6,540 nt of DNA from a bacterium (GCA_020056125.1 JAGVIJ010000114.1:1-6540); one strand, 5' to 3'; shown: positions 1-4,573, counted from the first letter of the stretch. Notes: generated by a model not told the origin, from the sequence alone. Program-made: numbers and translations.

Positions 1-61
1 GCAGGGGCGGTAGGAATCGCCCCGCCCTGCTAGCAGAGCGGGGTTGGAGACATGGTTCCTA
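1..61 (-). pseudogene. tRNA-Trp fragment, 3' end, interrupted by a palindrome
   Basis: Positions 1-19 are identical to 81-99, the acceptor 3' strand and T-arm 3' side of the intact tRNA-Trp nearby. A 24-nt near-palindrome (20-43) then replaces the part corresponding to 100-116. After it, 44-51 (ttggagac) again matches the anticodon loop (117-124), and 52-61 matches weakly. The T-loop and T-stem are destroyed, so this cannot fold as a tRNA. It begins at the window edge, so it may extend further left. It is best read as a disrupted tRNA-Trp copy or the left border of a small inserted element. The sequence match is direct; the origin is inferred. Confidence 0.75.
20..43. repeat. 24-nt near-palindrome, copy 1
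   Basis: GC-rich near-perfect inverted repeat with arms ccccgc and gcgggg around the centre CTGCTAGCAG. It is the exact reverse complement of 428-451, so the two copies form an inverted pair around the tRNA-Trp/GIY-YIG segment. It sits inside a tRNA-Trp fragment. It could be an element terminus, a nuclease recognition site or an RNA hairpin; the sequence does not decide between these. Confidence 0.9.
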
Positions 62-81
62 GTTTTATAAAAAGCTTTTGG

Positions 82-152
82 CAGGGGCGGTAGGAATCGA
101 ACCCACGTCACGGGTTTTGGAGACCCGGGTCCTACCATTGAACGACGCCCCC
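82..152 (-). tRNA. tRNA-Trp (anticodon CCA)
   Basis: This minus-strand gene folds as a complete cloverleaf. The acceptor stem GGGGGCG pairs with CGCCCCT, with one G-U at the end. The D-arm is GTTC-AATGGTA-GGAC, the anticodon arm CGGGT-CTCCAAA-ACCCG, and the T-arm GTGGG-TTCGATT-CCTAC. The loop reads CCA at positions 34-36, so it decodes UGG as tryptophan. The discriminator is G, and the CCA tail is encoded in the DNA at 81-79. The 5' leader GGCAGGGG can also pair with CCCCTGCC at the 3' end, which extends the terminal helix and is unusual. It lies 14 nt downstream of the GIY-YIG stop codon in the same orientation, so the two may share a transcript. A short T-rich stretch follows it on the minus strand (about 66-78). 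Confidence 0.95.
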
Positions 153-166
153 CTGCCAAAAACCTT

Positions 167-415
167 TTATCTCAATCCCAACCTTTTAATGAGTGCCTGA
201 TATGCGGATCCGAATTCTTTTAATTTCATTTCTCTTGCTCGAGCCTTTTCTACGCTATCGTATCCTTCAAGGTAAACCAGTTTGATAGGACGTCGATTTT
301 TCGTAGAATCTACTAATCCGTCTTTGTGTTCTTTCAAACGACGTTCGACGTTCTGTGAATATCCGATATAGAACCCACCATCTTTTTCCGATTTTAATAG
401 GTACGTGTAATACAT
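167..415 (-). CDS. GIY-YIG domain endonuclease, small free-standing (UPF0213/YhbQ-like)
   Basis: This 82-aa protein is essentially one GIY-YIG nuclease domain. The first motif appears as Y3-T-Y5 and the second as Y16-I17-G18. R26 and H30 (RRLKEH) follow, then a conserved TKNRRP segment at 38-43, and the presumed metal-binding glutamate is E62 in RAREMKLK. All expected active-site positions are present, so it is probably an active, metal-dependent DNA-cutting enzyme. Its target cannot be read from the sequence. Small genes of this kind are abundant in Patescibacteria. Here it is enclosed by tRNA-Trp fragments and palindromes, with an intact tRNA-Trp 14 nt downstream. The start ATG lies only 12 nt from the palindrome at 428-451, so its leader contains a tRNA-like segment and a GC-rich hairpin. 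No Shine-Dalgarno sequence is visible. Confidence 0.93.
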   Translation of the reverse strand: MYYTYLLKSEKDGGFYIGYSQNVERRLKEHKDGLVDSTKNRRPIKLVYLEGYDSVEKARAREMKLKEFGSAYQALIKRLGLR

Positions 416-418
416 GCT

Positions 419-473
419 GGTTTTGGACCCCGCTCTGCTAGCAGGGCGGGGCTACCATTGAACGACACCTGCC
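419..473 (-). pseudogene. tRNA-Trp fragment, 5' half, interrupted by a palindrome
   Basis: Positions 452-466 are identical to 132-146 of the intact tRNA-Trp (D-arm and the end of the acceptor 5' strand), and 419-427 (ggttttgga) match 113-121 of the anticodon arm. Between them, the palindrome 428-451 replaces the 5' side of the anticodon stem. The acceptor 5' strand is degenerate, although 468-473 (cctgcc) still matches the tRNA leader. It cannot fold as a tRNA. It is the counterpart of the 3' fragment at 1-61, and together they flank the nuclease and the intact tRNA. It also forms the upstream region of the GIY-YIG gene. Confidence 0.75.
428..451. repeat. 24-nt near-palindrome, copy 2 (inverted relative to copy 1)
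   Basis: Exact reverse complement of 20-43, with the same centre CTGCTAGCAG. It begins 12 nt upstream of the GIY-YIG start codon on the minus strand, so in RNA it would form a stable hairpin in that gene's leader. Confidence 0.9.
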
Positions 474-493
474 CCGCCGTTCTTGAACGGCGG
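474..493. repeat. perfect 9-bp hairpin next to the tRNA fragment
   Basis: The arms CCGCCGTTC and GAACGGCGG pair perfectly around a 2-nt spacer. It adjoins the 5' tRNA-Trp fragment. There is no T-run on either strand, so a classical Rho-independent terminator is unlikely. It may be part of the element's border or an RNA structure upstream of the GIY-YIG gene. Confidence 0.7.
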
Positions 494-582
494 TGACCCC
501 CTTATCAAACTTTGTTTGAAGAGAATAGCAGAATTATTCAAATAAATCAAGAATTCATTAAATCGTCCGAGCGGCGATTTTT

Positions 583-591
583 TGGTATAAT
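583..591 (+). promoter_or_regulatory. extended -10 promoter, near-leaderless
   Basis: TGG-TATAAT is an extended -10 element (TGn plus the consensus hexamer at 586-591). No good -35 box lies 17 nt upstream, which fits an extended -10 promoter. Transcription should start about 7 nt downstream of the hexamer, at or next to the ATG at 599, giving a leaderless or nearly leaderless mRNA for the FecR-domain gene. Confidence 0.65.
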
Positions 592-598
592 TAAACTC

Positions 599-1867
599 AT
601 GAAAAAAATATACATTCTGGGAATTTTTGTCCTGGCCGGATTTTTGTTGGCCGGTCAAGTGCTGGCTCAACTCACCTCTCCGCGCGAAGCCTGCGTATAT
701 TACAAAGCCGCTTATCCCACCGGCCATATTGAACGGAATATTGACAACAGTTGTTTGATTCGCGTGGGCGATAGCAATACGGGCTTTGGCTATATTCACG
801 CGCATTATGTGGGAGATAAATTTTGTCTGGACAGTTCAGGCCTGTTCTTCGGACGTGCGGACTACTTTAGTTCATCGTGCAGTCCAAAGTTGCATCCGGA
901 GCAACAATTGCAACAACCGGCCGCTCCGAGCCAGGTACCGGCCGCGCCCGCTTTTAAAATCAGAGAGCTCCAATATGATCATCTGCCTTCGGGCAAACCA
1001 ATCACGTCCGAGGGTAATGAACTGATTGAGATCACCATGCCCGACGGTTCGCGAATCCAATTAGATGCCAATTCCACGTTTACGCCGGTTTCAGATCACG
1101 AGGTGCAGAGCGTCTTTGGCCGATATCGGTATATGTGGCAACCGTTTAAGAATGGGAAATGCATCGTGGGACAAAATTTGGTTAGGCAGGAATGCCGCAA
1201 AGTTAAAACCCGTGACGCGATTTTAGGAATTACGGGCACGGAATTTTTAGTGGACACGGATAAATCCGGTACAACGGTTTCGGTTTTGGAGGGTTCATTA
1301 AGCGTGGCTGATTTAAATGTTAAAAAAACCGTGGAGGTGGCTGCCGGCCAATTTACTTATATCAAACACGGCGGCTTGCCCAGCGATCCGGCTCCGTATG
1401 ATCCGGAAAAAATTGAGCCCTGGTGGTTACAAACAAATACCGAACGAGCTGTGCGCAATGTGATGAGTTTAATCCTGGCTTTTGTTGCGGTCATAATTAT
1501 TTCTTCGCTAATCGTGAGCGGCAAGCGGCTTTTTGCCAACCGAAGAAAAAATAAAAAGGATGCCAACCAGGCGGCTAATGACGGACCCATCATCGCCTCG
1601 CTATCCTTTGGAATTTTGAACCTGATTTTAGGGTTGAGCAATTTCCTGATATTCAGACCCATACCGAGAATCTTAAGCGAGTTTTTGAGATTTTTTCAGC
1701 CCGGCATTCACGCGCTTACCGCTCAAACAAACAGCGACTTATTTTTCTTAATTATCGGCGTGGTCGGCGCCATCTTGGGCTTGAGCGGCTTGCGCACATC
1801 CAATAAAATACTGGCCGCTTTGAGCATCTTATTGAACCTGGGAGCGATTCTTATCTGGTTGCAATAA
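599..1867 (+). CDS. exported FecR-domain protein with C-terminal membrane helices
   Basis: This 422-aa protein begins with a signal peptide (residues 1-23, cleavage after VLA). An extracytoplasmic part with four cysteines (32, 52, 76, 94) follows, possibly forming disulfides. A Pro/Ala/Gln linker (about 99-118) leads to a FecR-like beta domain at about 140-257. Its hallmarks are DGSRIQLDANSTF (149-161), LGITGTEFLVD (209-219) and VLEGSLSV (229-236). Hydrophobic segments follow at about 288-306, 330-352, 381-398 and 403-421, with a basic stretch RRKNKK after the first. FecR domains in other bacteria sense or relay signals to ECF sigma factors, but no sigma gene is adjacent and no N-terminal cytoplasmic anti-sigma domain exists, so a structural or sensory envelope role is only inferred. 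The ATG at 599 is preferred over an upstream TTG at 512 because the signal peptide starts there and the promoter lies between them. Confidence 0.88.
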   Translation: MKKIYILGIFVLAGFLLAGQVLAQLTSPREACVYYKAAYPTGHIERNIDNSCLIRVGDSNTGFGYIHAHYVGDKFCLDSSGLFFGRADYFSSSCSPKLHPEQQLQQPAAPSQVPAAPAFKIRELQYDHLPSGKPITSEGNELIEITMPDGSRIQLDANSTFTPVSDHEVQSVFGRYRYMWQPFKNGKCIVGQNLVRQECRKVKTRDAILGITGTEFLVDTDKSGTTVSVLEGSLSVADLNVKKTVEVAAGQFTYIKHGGLPSDPAPYDPEKIEPWWLQTNTERAVRNVMSLILAFVAVIIISSLIVSGKRLFANRRKNKKDANQAANDGPIIASLSFGILNLILGLSNFLIFRPIPRILSEFLRFFQPGIHALTAQTNSDLFFLIIGVVGAILGLSGLRTSNKILAALSILLNLGAILIWLQ

Positions 1868-1930
1868 TTCCTCCGTATTCCCCCGAGAACCGAATATGTT
1901 ATTATGAATAATAGACATTAAATTTAATTA
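1868..1930 (+). other. intergenic gap without a clear terminator
   Basis: Between the FecR-domain gene and the next unit there is no convincing hairpin with a T-run, only the -10-like TGTTATTAT at 1897-1905. Read-through from the FecR gene into the small membrane-protein unit is therefore possible. Confidence 0.5.
1897..1905 (+). promoter_or_regulatory. possible extended -10 for the small membrane-protein unit
   Basis: TGT-TATTAT resembles an extended -10 element. Transcription would start near 1912, which suits a translation start near 1931 better than the ATG at 1998. No clear -35 box is seen. TATAAA at 1943-1948 is an alternative -10. Confidence 0.4.
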
Positions 1931-1997
1931 ATGAAATTTTTATATAAATTTTACATCTTGGTTAAACGGGAAAACCAAAAAACTGGACTGGGTAGAT

Positions 1998-2141
1998 ATG
2001 GCTCTTACCAAAGTCAGTTGTTTTGCTTTTGGAGTATTGATCGCGTCATTGATTCCAAGATTATTAGAGATAAATATTTATTGGGTTGTTGGGGTTTGGA
2101 TAATTTTTGCCCTTAGGCCGCTTTATAGATTCTTTAAATAA
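1998..2141 (+). CDS. small two-helix membrane protein, unknown function
   Basis: This 47-aa frame opens at an ATG (1998) and ends at TAA (2139-2141), 8 nt before the next gene. It reads MALTKVSCFAFGVLIASL, then a short loop, INIYWVVGVWIIFALRPL and a basic end YRFFK. Both halves are strongly hydrophobic, so two membrane helices are likely. The same frame stays open upstream to 1935 and reads plausibly as protein (WLNGKTKKLDWVD just before the Met), but no start codon exists there. The ATG at 1931 is in another frame and would join this one if a single base of the A/T run at 1934-1941 were removed. The gene may therefore be longer, with a frameshift or sequencing error near its start. The frame from ATG 1931 to 2116 is less credible as protein. 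Family not recognised with certainty. Confidence 0.55.
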   Translation: MALTKVSCFAFGVLIASLIPRLLEINIYWVVGVWIIFALRPLYRFFK

Positions 2142-2149
2142 TCCTCGAT

Positions 2150-2608
2150 ATGAAACACAGACTCGTTTTGTCGATCGTCAACATTTTAGCTCTCTGTATC
2201 GTAGTGGTTGCAGTTAGTTCGTATTTCATCTATCACGCACAATATATAGGTCTGATTATTTTTCTGCTGGGTATTTTATGCCTGGCCTCACTTATTCCTT
2301 TTAAGGTTGCTATTAAAAGCATCTGGCTCGATATTGTTTTTGGCCTGATTGACAATGGAATTTTAGCCATCATGGCAATCTTTGGAGGTAAATTCGGAGG
2401 AGTGCTTGGCGCAGTTATCGGCGGCGTGGTGGGTAATGCCGTGACCGACGGTATCGCGGGCATCTTTGAGGGGCTGGTCGCAGAAAATAATGGGTCGGGA
2501 AAAACAAAAGATAAGCGCACTCTTTTAGGATCAGCCGTGGGTAAAATGTCAGGTTGTCTCTTAGGCGCCGGATTTGTTTTGATTGTTGCTAACCTATTTA
2601 AACTGTAA
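2150..2608 (+). CDS. glycine-rich integral membrane protein, unknown function
   Basis: This 152-aa hydrophobic protein has likely membrane helices at about 4-26, 32-50, 59-78 and 124-150. Between the last two lies a glycine-rich stretch, 79-108, with repeated GG and GxxxG-like spacing (FGG, GGVLGAVIGG, GNAVTDGIAG, FEG). The conserved-looking polar residues D60, D68, N69, N96, D100 and E107 lie within or beside hydrophobic sequence. Glycine-zipper stretches of this type pack helices closely, but no transport or enzymatic function can be assigned. It starts 8 nt after the stop of the preceding small membrane protein and is probably co-transcribed with it. No Shine-Dalgarno sequence is visible. 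A hairpin terminator follows at 2627-2658. Confidence 0.85.
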   Translation: MKHRLVLSIVNILALCIVVVAVSSYFIYHAQYIGLIIFLLGILCLASLIPFKVAIKSIWLDIVFGLIDNGILAIMAIFGGKFGGVLGAVIGGVVGNAVTDGIAGIFEGLVAENNGSGKTKDKRTLLGSAVGKMSGCLLGAGFVLIVANLFKL

Positions 2609-2626
2609 TTCCAAATCCCCTGCCAT

Positions 2627-2658
2627 AAAAATCACCACCCAAACGAGCGGTGATTTTT
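2627..2658 (+). terminator. Rho-independent terminator (repeat copy A)
   Basis: A perfect 10-bp stem, aaaaatcacc (2627-2636) with ggtgattttt (2649-2658), closes a 12-nt loop; the 3' arm ends in a T-run. It follows the 152-aa membrane-protein gene and can work in both directions because of the A-run on the 5' side. Confidence 0.85.
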
Positions 2659-2665
2659 GTTTGAT
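2628..2665 (+). repeat. 38-nt dispersed terminator repeat, copy A
   Basis: Identical to 4510-4547 at 36 of 38 positions, including the loop sequence and the GTTTGAT tail after the T-run, which a terminator fold alone would not conserve. This points to a duplicated or dispersed repeat rather than two independent terminators. Confidence 0.85.
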
Positions 2666-2689
2666 AAGAAGTTAATGCAGAGGTATGAT
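2661..2689 (+). promoter_or_regulatory. sigma70-type promoter of the BRO gene, leaderless
   Basis: TTGATA (2661-2666) and TATGAT (2684-2689) are separated by exactly 17 nt, each one mismatch from consensus. The hexamer ends 6 nt before the ATG at 2696, so the predicted start site coincides with the start codon. The -35 box lies in the tail of terminator repeat copy A, so terminator and promoter overlap. Confidence 0.8.
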
Positions 2690-2695
2690 TAATAT

Positions 2696-3559
2696 ATGCA
2701 AACCACCCAAATTGCCCTGTTCAAAGGCAAACAAATCAGAAAAACCATCCATGAAAATGAGTGGTGGTTTTCGGTTGTGGATGTTATCGAAGCGCTTACG
2801 GATAGCGCCAAACCTCGCGATTATTGGTATGTAATGAAAATACGCGTGAAAAATGAGGATGGTATTGAGTTGTCGACAATTTGTCGGCAACTGAAATTGG
2901 AGTCTTCAGATGGTAAAAAATACGAAACCGATTGCGCTGATACCGAGGGCATTTTCCGCATTATCCAATCAATCCCATCCCCCAAAGCCGAACCTTTCAA
3001 ACGTTGGCTGGCTAAGGTAGGTTATGAGCGCGTGCAAGAGATTGAAAATCCGGAACTGGCTACGAAGCGAACGCGGATGCTCTACAAACTCAAAGGTTAT
3101 AGCGATGATTGGATTGAAAAACGCCTGCGCGGTATTGCGATCCGCGAGGAGTTGACTGACGAATGGCAAAAGCGCGGCGCCGCGCAAGAAAAAGATTACG
3201 AAATCCTGACGGCCGAAATTTCCAAAGCCACGTTCGGCGTAACTCCAAACGAATACAAACAGCTCAAGGGATTAAAGCGCCAGAATCTGCGCGATCACAT
3301 GGATGACTTCGAGCTTATCTTCACCATGCTCGGTGAGCGCTCTACAACTGAAATTCATCGCACCGAAGATTCAACGGGTCTACTAAAACTCAAGAGCGAT
3401 GCCGAAGCCGGCGGCGATATCGCAGCCGTGGCGAGGAAGAAGCTGGAAAAACGGCTTGGACGTTCAATCGTATCAAAGAAAAATTACCTGCCCGCCGTAA
3501 TTTCAACGAAGGCGGGTCTGAAGAAACCGCAAAACAAAAAGTTACTGGACGAATCGTGA
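2696..3559 (+). CDS. BRO-N domain protein (phage antirepressor/DinD-like)
   Basis: This 287-aa protein has an N-terminal BRO-N-like domain at about 5-105: IALFKGKQIRKT, then WWFSVVDVIEALTDS (23-37), a DYW motif, and a segment ending GIFRIIQSIPSPKAEPFKRWLAKV. The C-terminal half (about 130-255) is charged and helical, with ATFGVTPNEYKQLKGLKRQNLRDHMDDFEL resembling the C-terminal region of DinD-type proteins. The end is basic (KKPQNKK). BRO-N domains are found in phage antirepressors and baculovirus BRO proteins and often bind nucleic acid; DinD acts in the DNA-damage response of E. coli. A regulatory or DNA-binding role is inferred. Such genes are common in CPR genomes and need not mark a prophage; no other phage gene is present. 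The start codon is fixed by the promoter 6 nt upstream. Confidence 0.88.
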   Translation: MQTTQIALFKGKQIRKTIHENEWWFSVVDVIEALTDSAKPRDYWYVMKIRVKNEDGIELSTICRQLKLESSDGKKYETDCADTEGIFRIIQSIPSPKAEPFKRWLAKVGYERVQEIENPELATKRTRMLYKLKGYSDDWIEKRLRGIAIREELTDEWQKRGAAQEKDYEILTAEISKATFGVTPNEYKQLKGLKRQNLRDHMDDFELIFTMLGERSTTEIHRTEDSTGLLKLKSDAEAGGDIAAVARKKLEKRLGRSIVSKKNYLPAVISTKAGLKKPQNKKLLDES

Positions 3560-3581
3560 TGTTTTGTCACGGATCGAATGA

Positions 3582-3595
3582 CGGTGATTTTTGTT
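3582..3595 (+). repeat. truncated third copy of the terminator repeat (right arm)
   Basis: cggtgatttttgtt is identical to part of repeat copy A (2648-2661), but the left arm is missing. A 4-bp TCAC/GTGA pairing (3567-3570 with 3584-3587) followed by the T-run could still act as a weak terminator for the BRO gene. A second small hairpin (CGTGA/TCACG) overlaps its stop codon. Confidence 0.45.
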
Positions 3596-3632
3596 GCTTA
3601 AGTACAATTAGGATGAAAAAAGGTAGATGATG

Positions 3633-3638
3633 TATAAT
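3633..3638 (+). promoter_or_regulatory. -10 box upstream of the four-helix membrane protein
   Basis: A consensus TATAAT lies 24 nt before the ATG at 3663, predicting a leader of about 18 nt. No convincing -35 box at 16-18 nt spacing is seen. The surrounding sequence is very AT-rich, so the match carries less weight than the others. Confidence 0.5.
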
Positions 3639-3662
3639 TATATATATCAATTTTAAAATCAT

Positions 3663-4490
3663 ATGAAGCCCAGGAGGATAATAAGAATTTCTTTAATACC
3701 TTTAATTATATTTATTGCGGTTTTTGTAATTCCTAATTTTAATCTGCAATTAGATATTTCTTATCTGCTCACTACAGTTATCTTTTTATTCACCATCATA
3801 ATCGGTTTTTTTATTGCCTCAGCCACAGCAAACTATCTCAACTTGCAATCCTTGATCACCCAAGAAGATAGTGCCCTAATCGGCATCTTTAACTCCGGCC
3901 GTTTGATTCAACCATCAAAACGCAAGGCTTTGGCAGAAGCTATAGATCAGTATTTGATTGCATGTCTTGAATTTGATTTTGCTAATTACGTCAGAGGTAC
4001 ACACAATGAATATACCAAACTCTTGGGCGTGGTCGATTCGATAAAACCGACAAACGCAATCGCTTTGTCCATCTTCCAAAACTTACACAATCATACACAG
4101 GCTGTCACTCAGACCAGACAAGCTGCTTTATTGGCAGCGCGTCGGGTAGTTAAATCCATTCATTGGTTTATACTTATTCTTTTAACTCTGACCATCTTTG
4201 TTTTTCTTTTTGTTTTGCGAGATCAAAGCATCTTGTCGAATCTGTTAATAGGCACTCTGGCAACCACCACATACCTGTTATTGGTTTTATTATATGAAAT
4301 AGATGCAAATGTATTTTTAGAAGATATAATGTCCTATCTCGCTGTTCAAGAGGTTTTTAAAGCCATTGGCAAACCAGCCTATTATCCGGAATATTTCATT
4401 CAAAAATCTAATTTCAAACATCAGGATAAAAGTTACCGGGTCGGTTTTCATGACTCTAGCGGGCAGCTAAAAATCAAACTCATTCGTTGA
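3663..4490 (+). CDS. four-helix membrane protein, possibly bestrophin-like (DUF4239-type)
   Basis: This 275-aa protein has two N-terminal membrane helices (about 8-25 and 34-56), a long soluble middle (57-164) and two more helices (about 165-186 and 191-211). A soluble tail of about 60 residues follows. The middle contains an acidic/amide-rich helix after the second membrane segment (LITQEDSALIGIFNSGRLI), a YLIACLEFDFANYV segment, and TRQAALLAARR just before helix three. The 2+2 helix layout around a helical domain resembles the bestrophin-like DUF4239 group, but the match is by architecture and general pattern only. Function is unknown; an anion channel-like role would be speculation. It stands alone, with its own -10 box upstream and two terminators downstream. 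AGGAGG at codons 4-5 encodes two arginines and is not a ribosome site for any in-frame ATG. Confidence 0.8.
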   Translation: MKPRRIIRISLIPLIIFIAVFVIPNFNLQLDISYLLTTVIFLFTIIIGFFIASATANYLNLQSLITQEDSALIGIFNSGRLIQPSKRKALAEAIDQYLIACLEFDFANYVRGTHNEYTKLLGVVDSIKPTNAIALSIFQNLHNHTQAVTQTRQAALLAARRVVKSIHWFILILLTLTIFVFLFVLRDQSILSNLLIGTLATTTYLLLVLLYEIDANVFLEDIMSYLAVQEVFKAIGKPAYYPEYFIQKSNFKHQDKSYRVGFHDSSGQLKIKLIR

Positions 4491-4509
4491 AAAAAAACTT
4501 CCTTGATAT

Positions 4510-4547
4510 AAAATCACCACCCAAATGAGCAGTGATTTTTGTTTGAT
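4510..4547 (+). repeat. 38-nt dispersed terminator repeat, copy B
   Basis: 36 of 38 positions are identical to 2628-2665. One of the two differences shortens the stem to 8 bp (aaaatcac with gtgatttt). It sits 19 nt after the stop of the four-helix membrane protein and still carries the T-run, so it probably also works as a terminator. Confidence 0.85.
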
Positions 4548-4573
4548 TCAAATTAAATCTCCCCCCAACCTAC

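Larger units (their letters stand above)
20..451 (-). mobile_element. putative GIY-YIG/tRNA-Trp element splitting a tRNA-Trp gene
   Basis: The proposed 432-bp unit is bounded by inverted copies of a 24-nt palindrome. Inside it, on the minus strand, are a GIY-YIG nuclease gene and a complete tRNA-Trp. Outside the right palindrome lies an exact 15-nt piece of the tRNA 5' half (452-466 = 132-146). Outside the left palindrome lies an exact 19-nt piece of the tRNA 3' end (1-19 = 81-99). Insertion into tRNA-Trp with a replacement gene carried inside would give this layout, as would local duplication and rearrangement. There is no recombinase other than the small nuclease. GIY-YIG enzymes are known in group I intron homing and in free-standing mobile genes; a mobile role here is inferred and the borders are approximate. 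Confidence 0.45.

Noticed and set aside
1..61. A second functional tRNA on the minus strand
   Set aside because: The T-stem and variable region are replaced by the palindrome, so no T-arm with a TTC loop in a closed stem can form.
79..152. UGA recoding (UGA=Gly or Trp) as in some CPR lineages
   Set aside because: The tRNA-Trp anticodon is CCA, and genes ending at 3559 and 4490 use TGA as the stop with sensible protein ends.
505..519. TCAAAC/GTTTGA hairpin with a 3-nt loop
   Set aside because: Short, AT-rich and without a T-run; not distinguishable from chance.
512..598. TTG-initiated 29-residue extension of the FecR-domain protein
   Set aside because: It precedes a clear signal peptide and spans the promoter's TATAAT; ATG 599 is the better start.
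452..805. Minus-strand open frame of 117 codons overlapping the FecR gene start
   Set aside because: It crosses the tRNA fragment, the hairpin and the FecR signal peptide region. Its protein has no recognisable pattern; the plus-strand FecR gene explains the region.
1931..2116. 61-codon frame MKFLYKFYILVKRENQ...
   Set aside because: Its second half is the shadow of the hydrophobic frame 1998-2141, which reads as a proper membrane protein. Only its ATG may matter, as the pre-frameshift start.
3491..3516. Inverted repeat CCCGCC/GGCGGG with a 14-nt spacer
   Set aside because: It is only 6 bp, inside the BRO coding sequence, with no T-run or second copy; probably chance.
2696..3559. Prophage remnant call from the BRO/antirepressor-like gene
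   Set aside because: No integrase, structural or replication phage gene lies nearby, and BRO-N genes occur widely as chromosomal genes in CPR.
3671..3676. AGGAGG as a ribosome binding site
   Set aside because: It lies inside the gene starting at 3663 as two Arg codons, and no ATG/GTG/TTG follows at a suitable distance in a coding frame.
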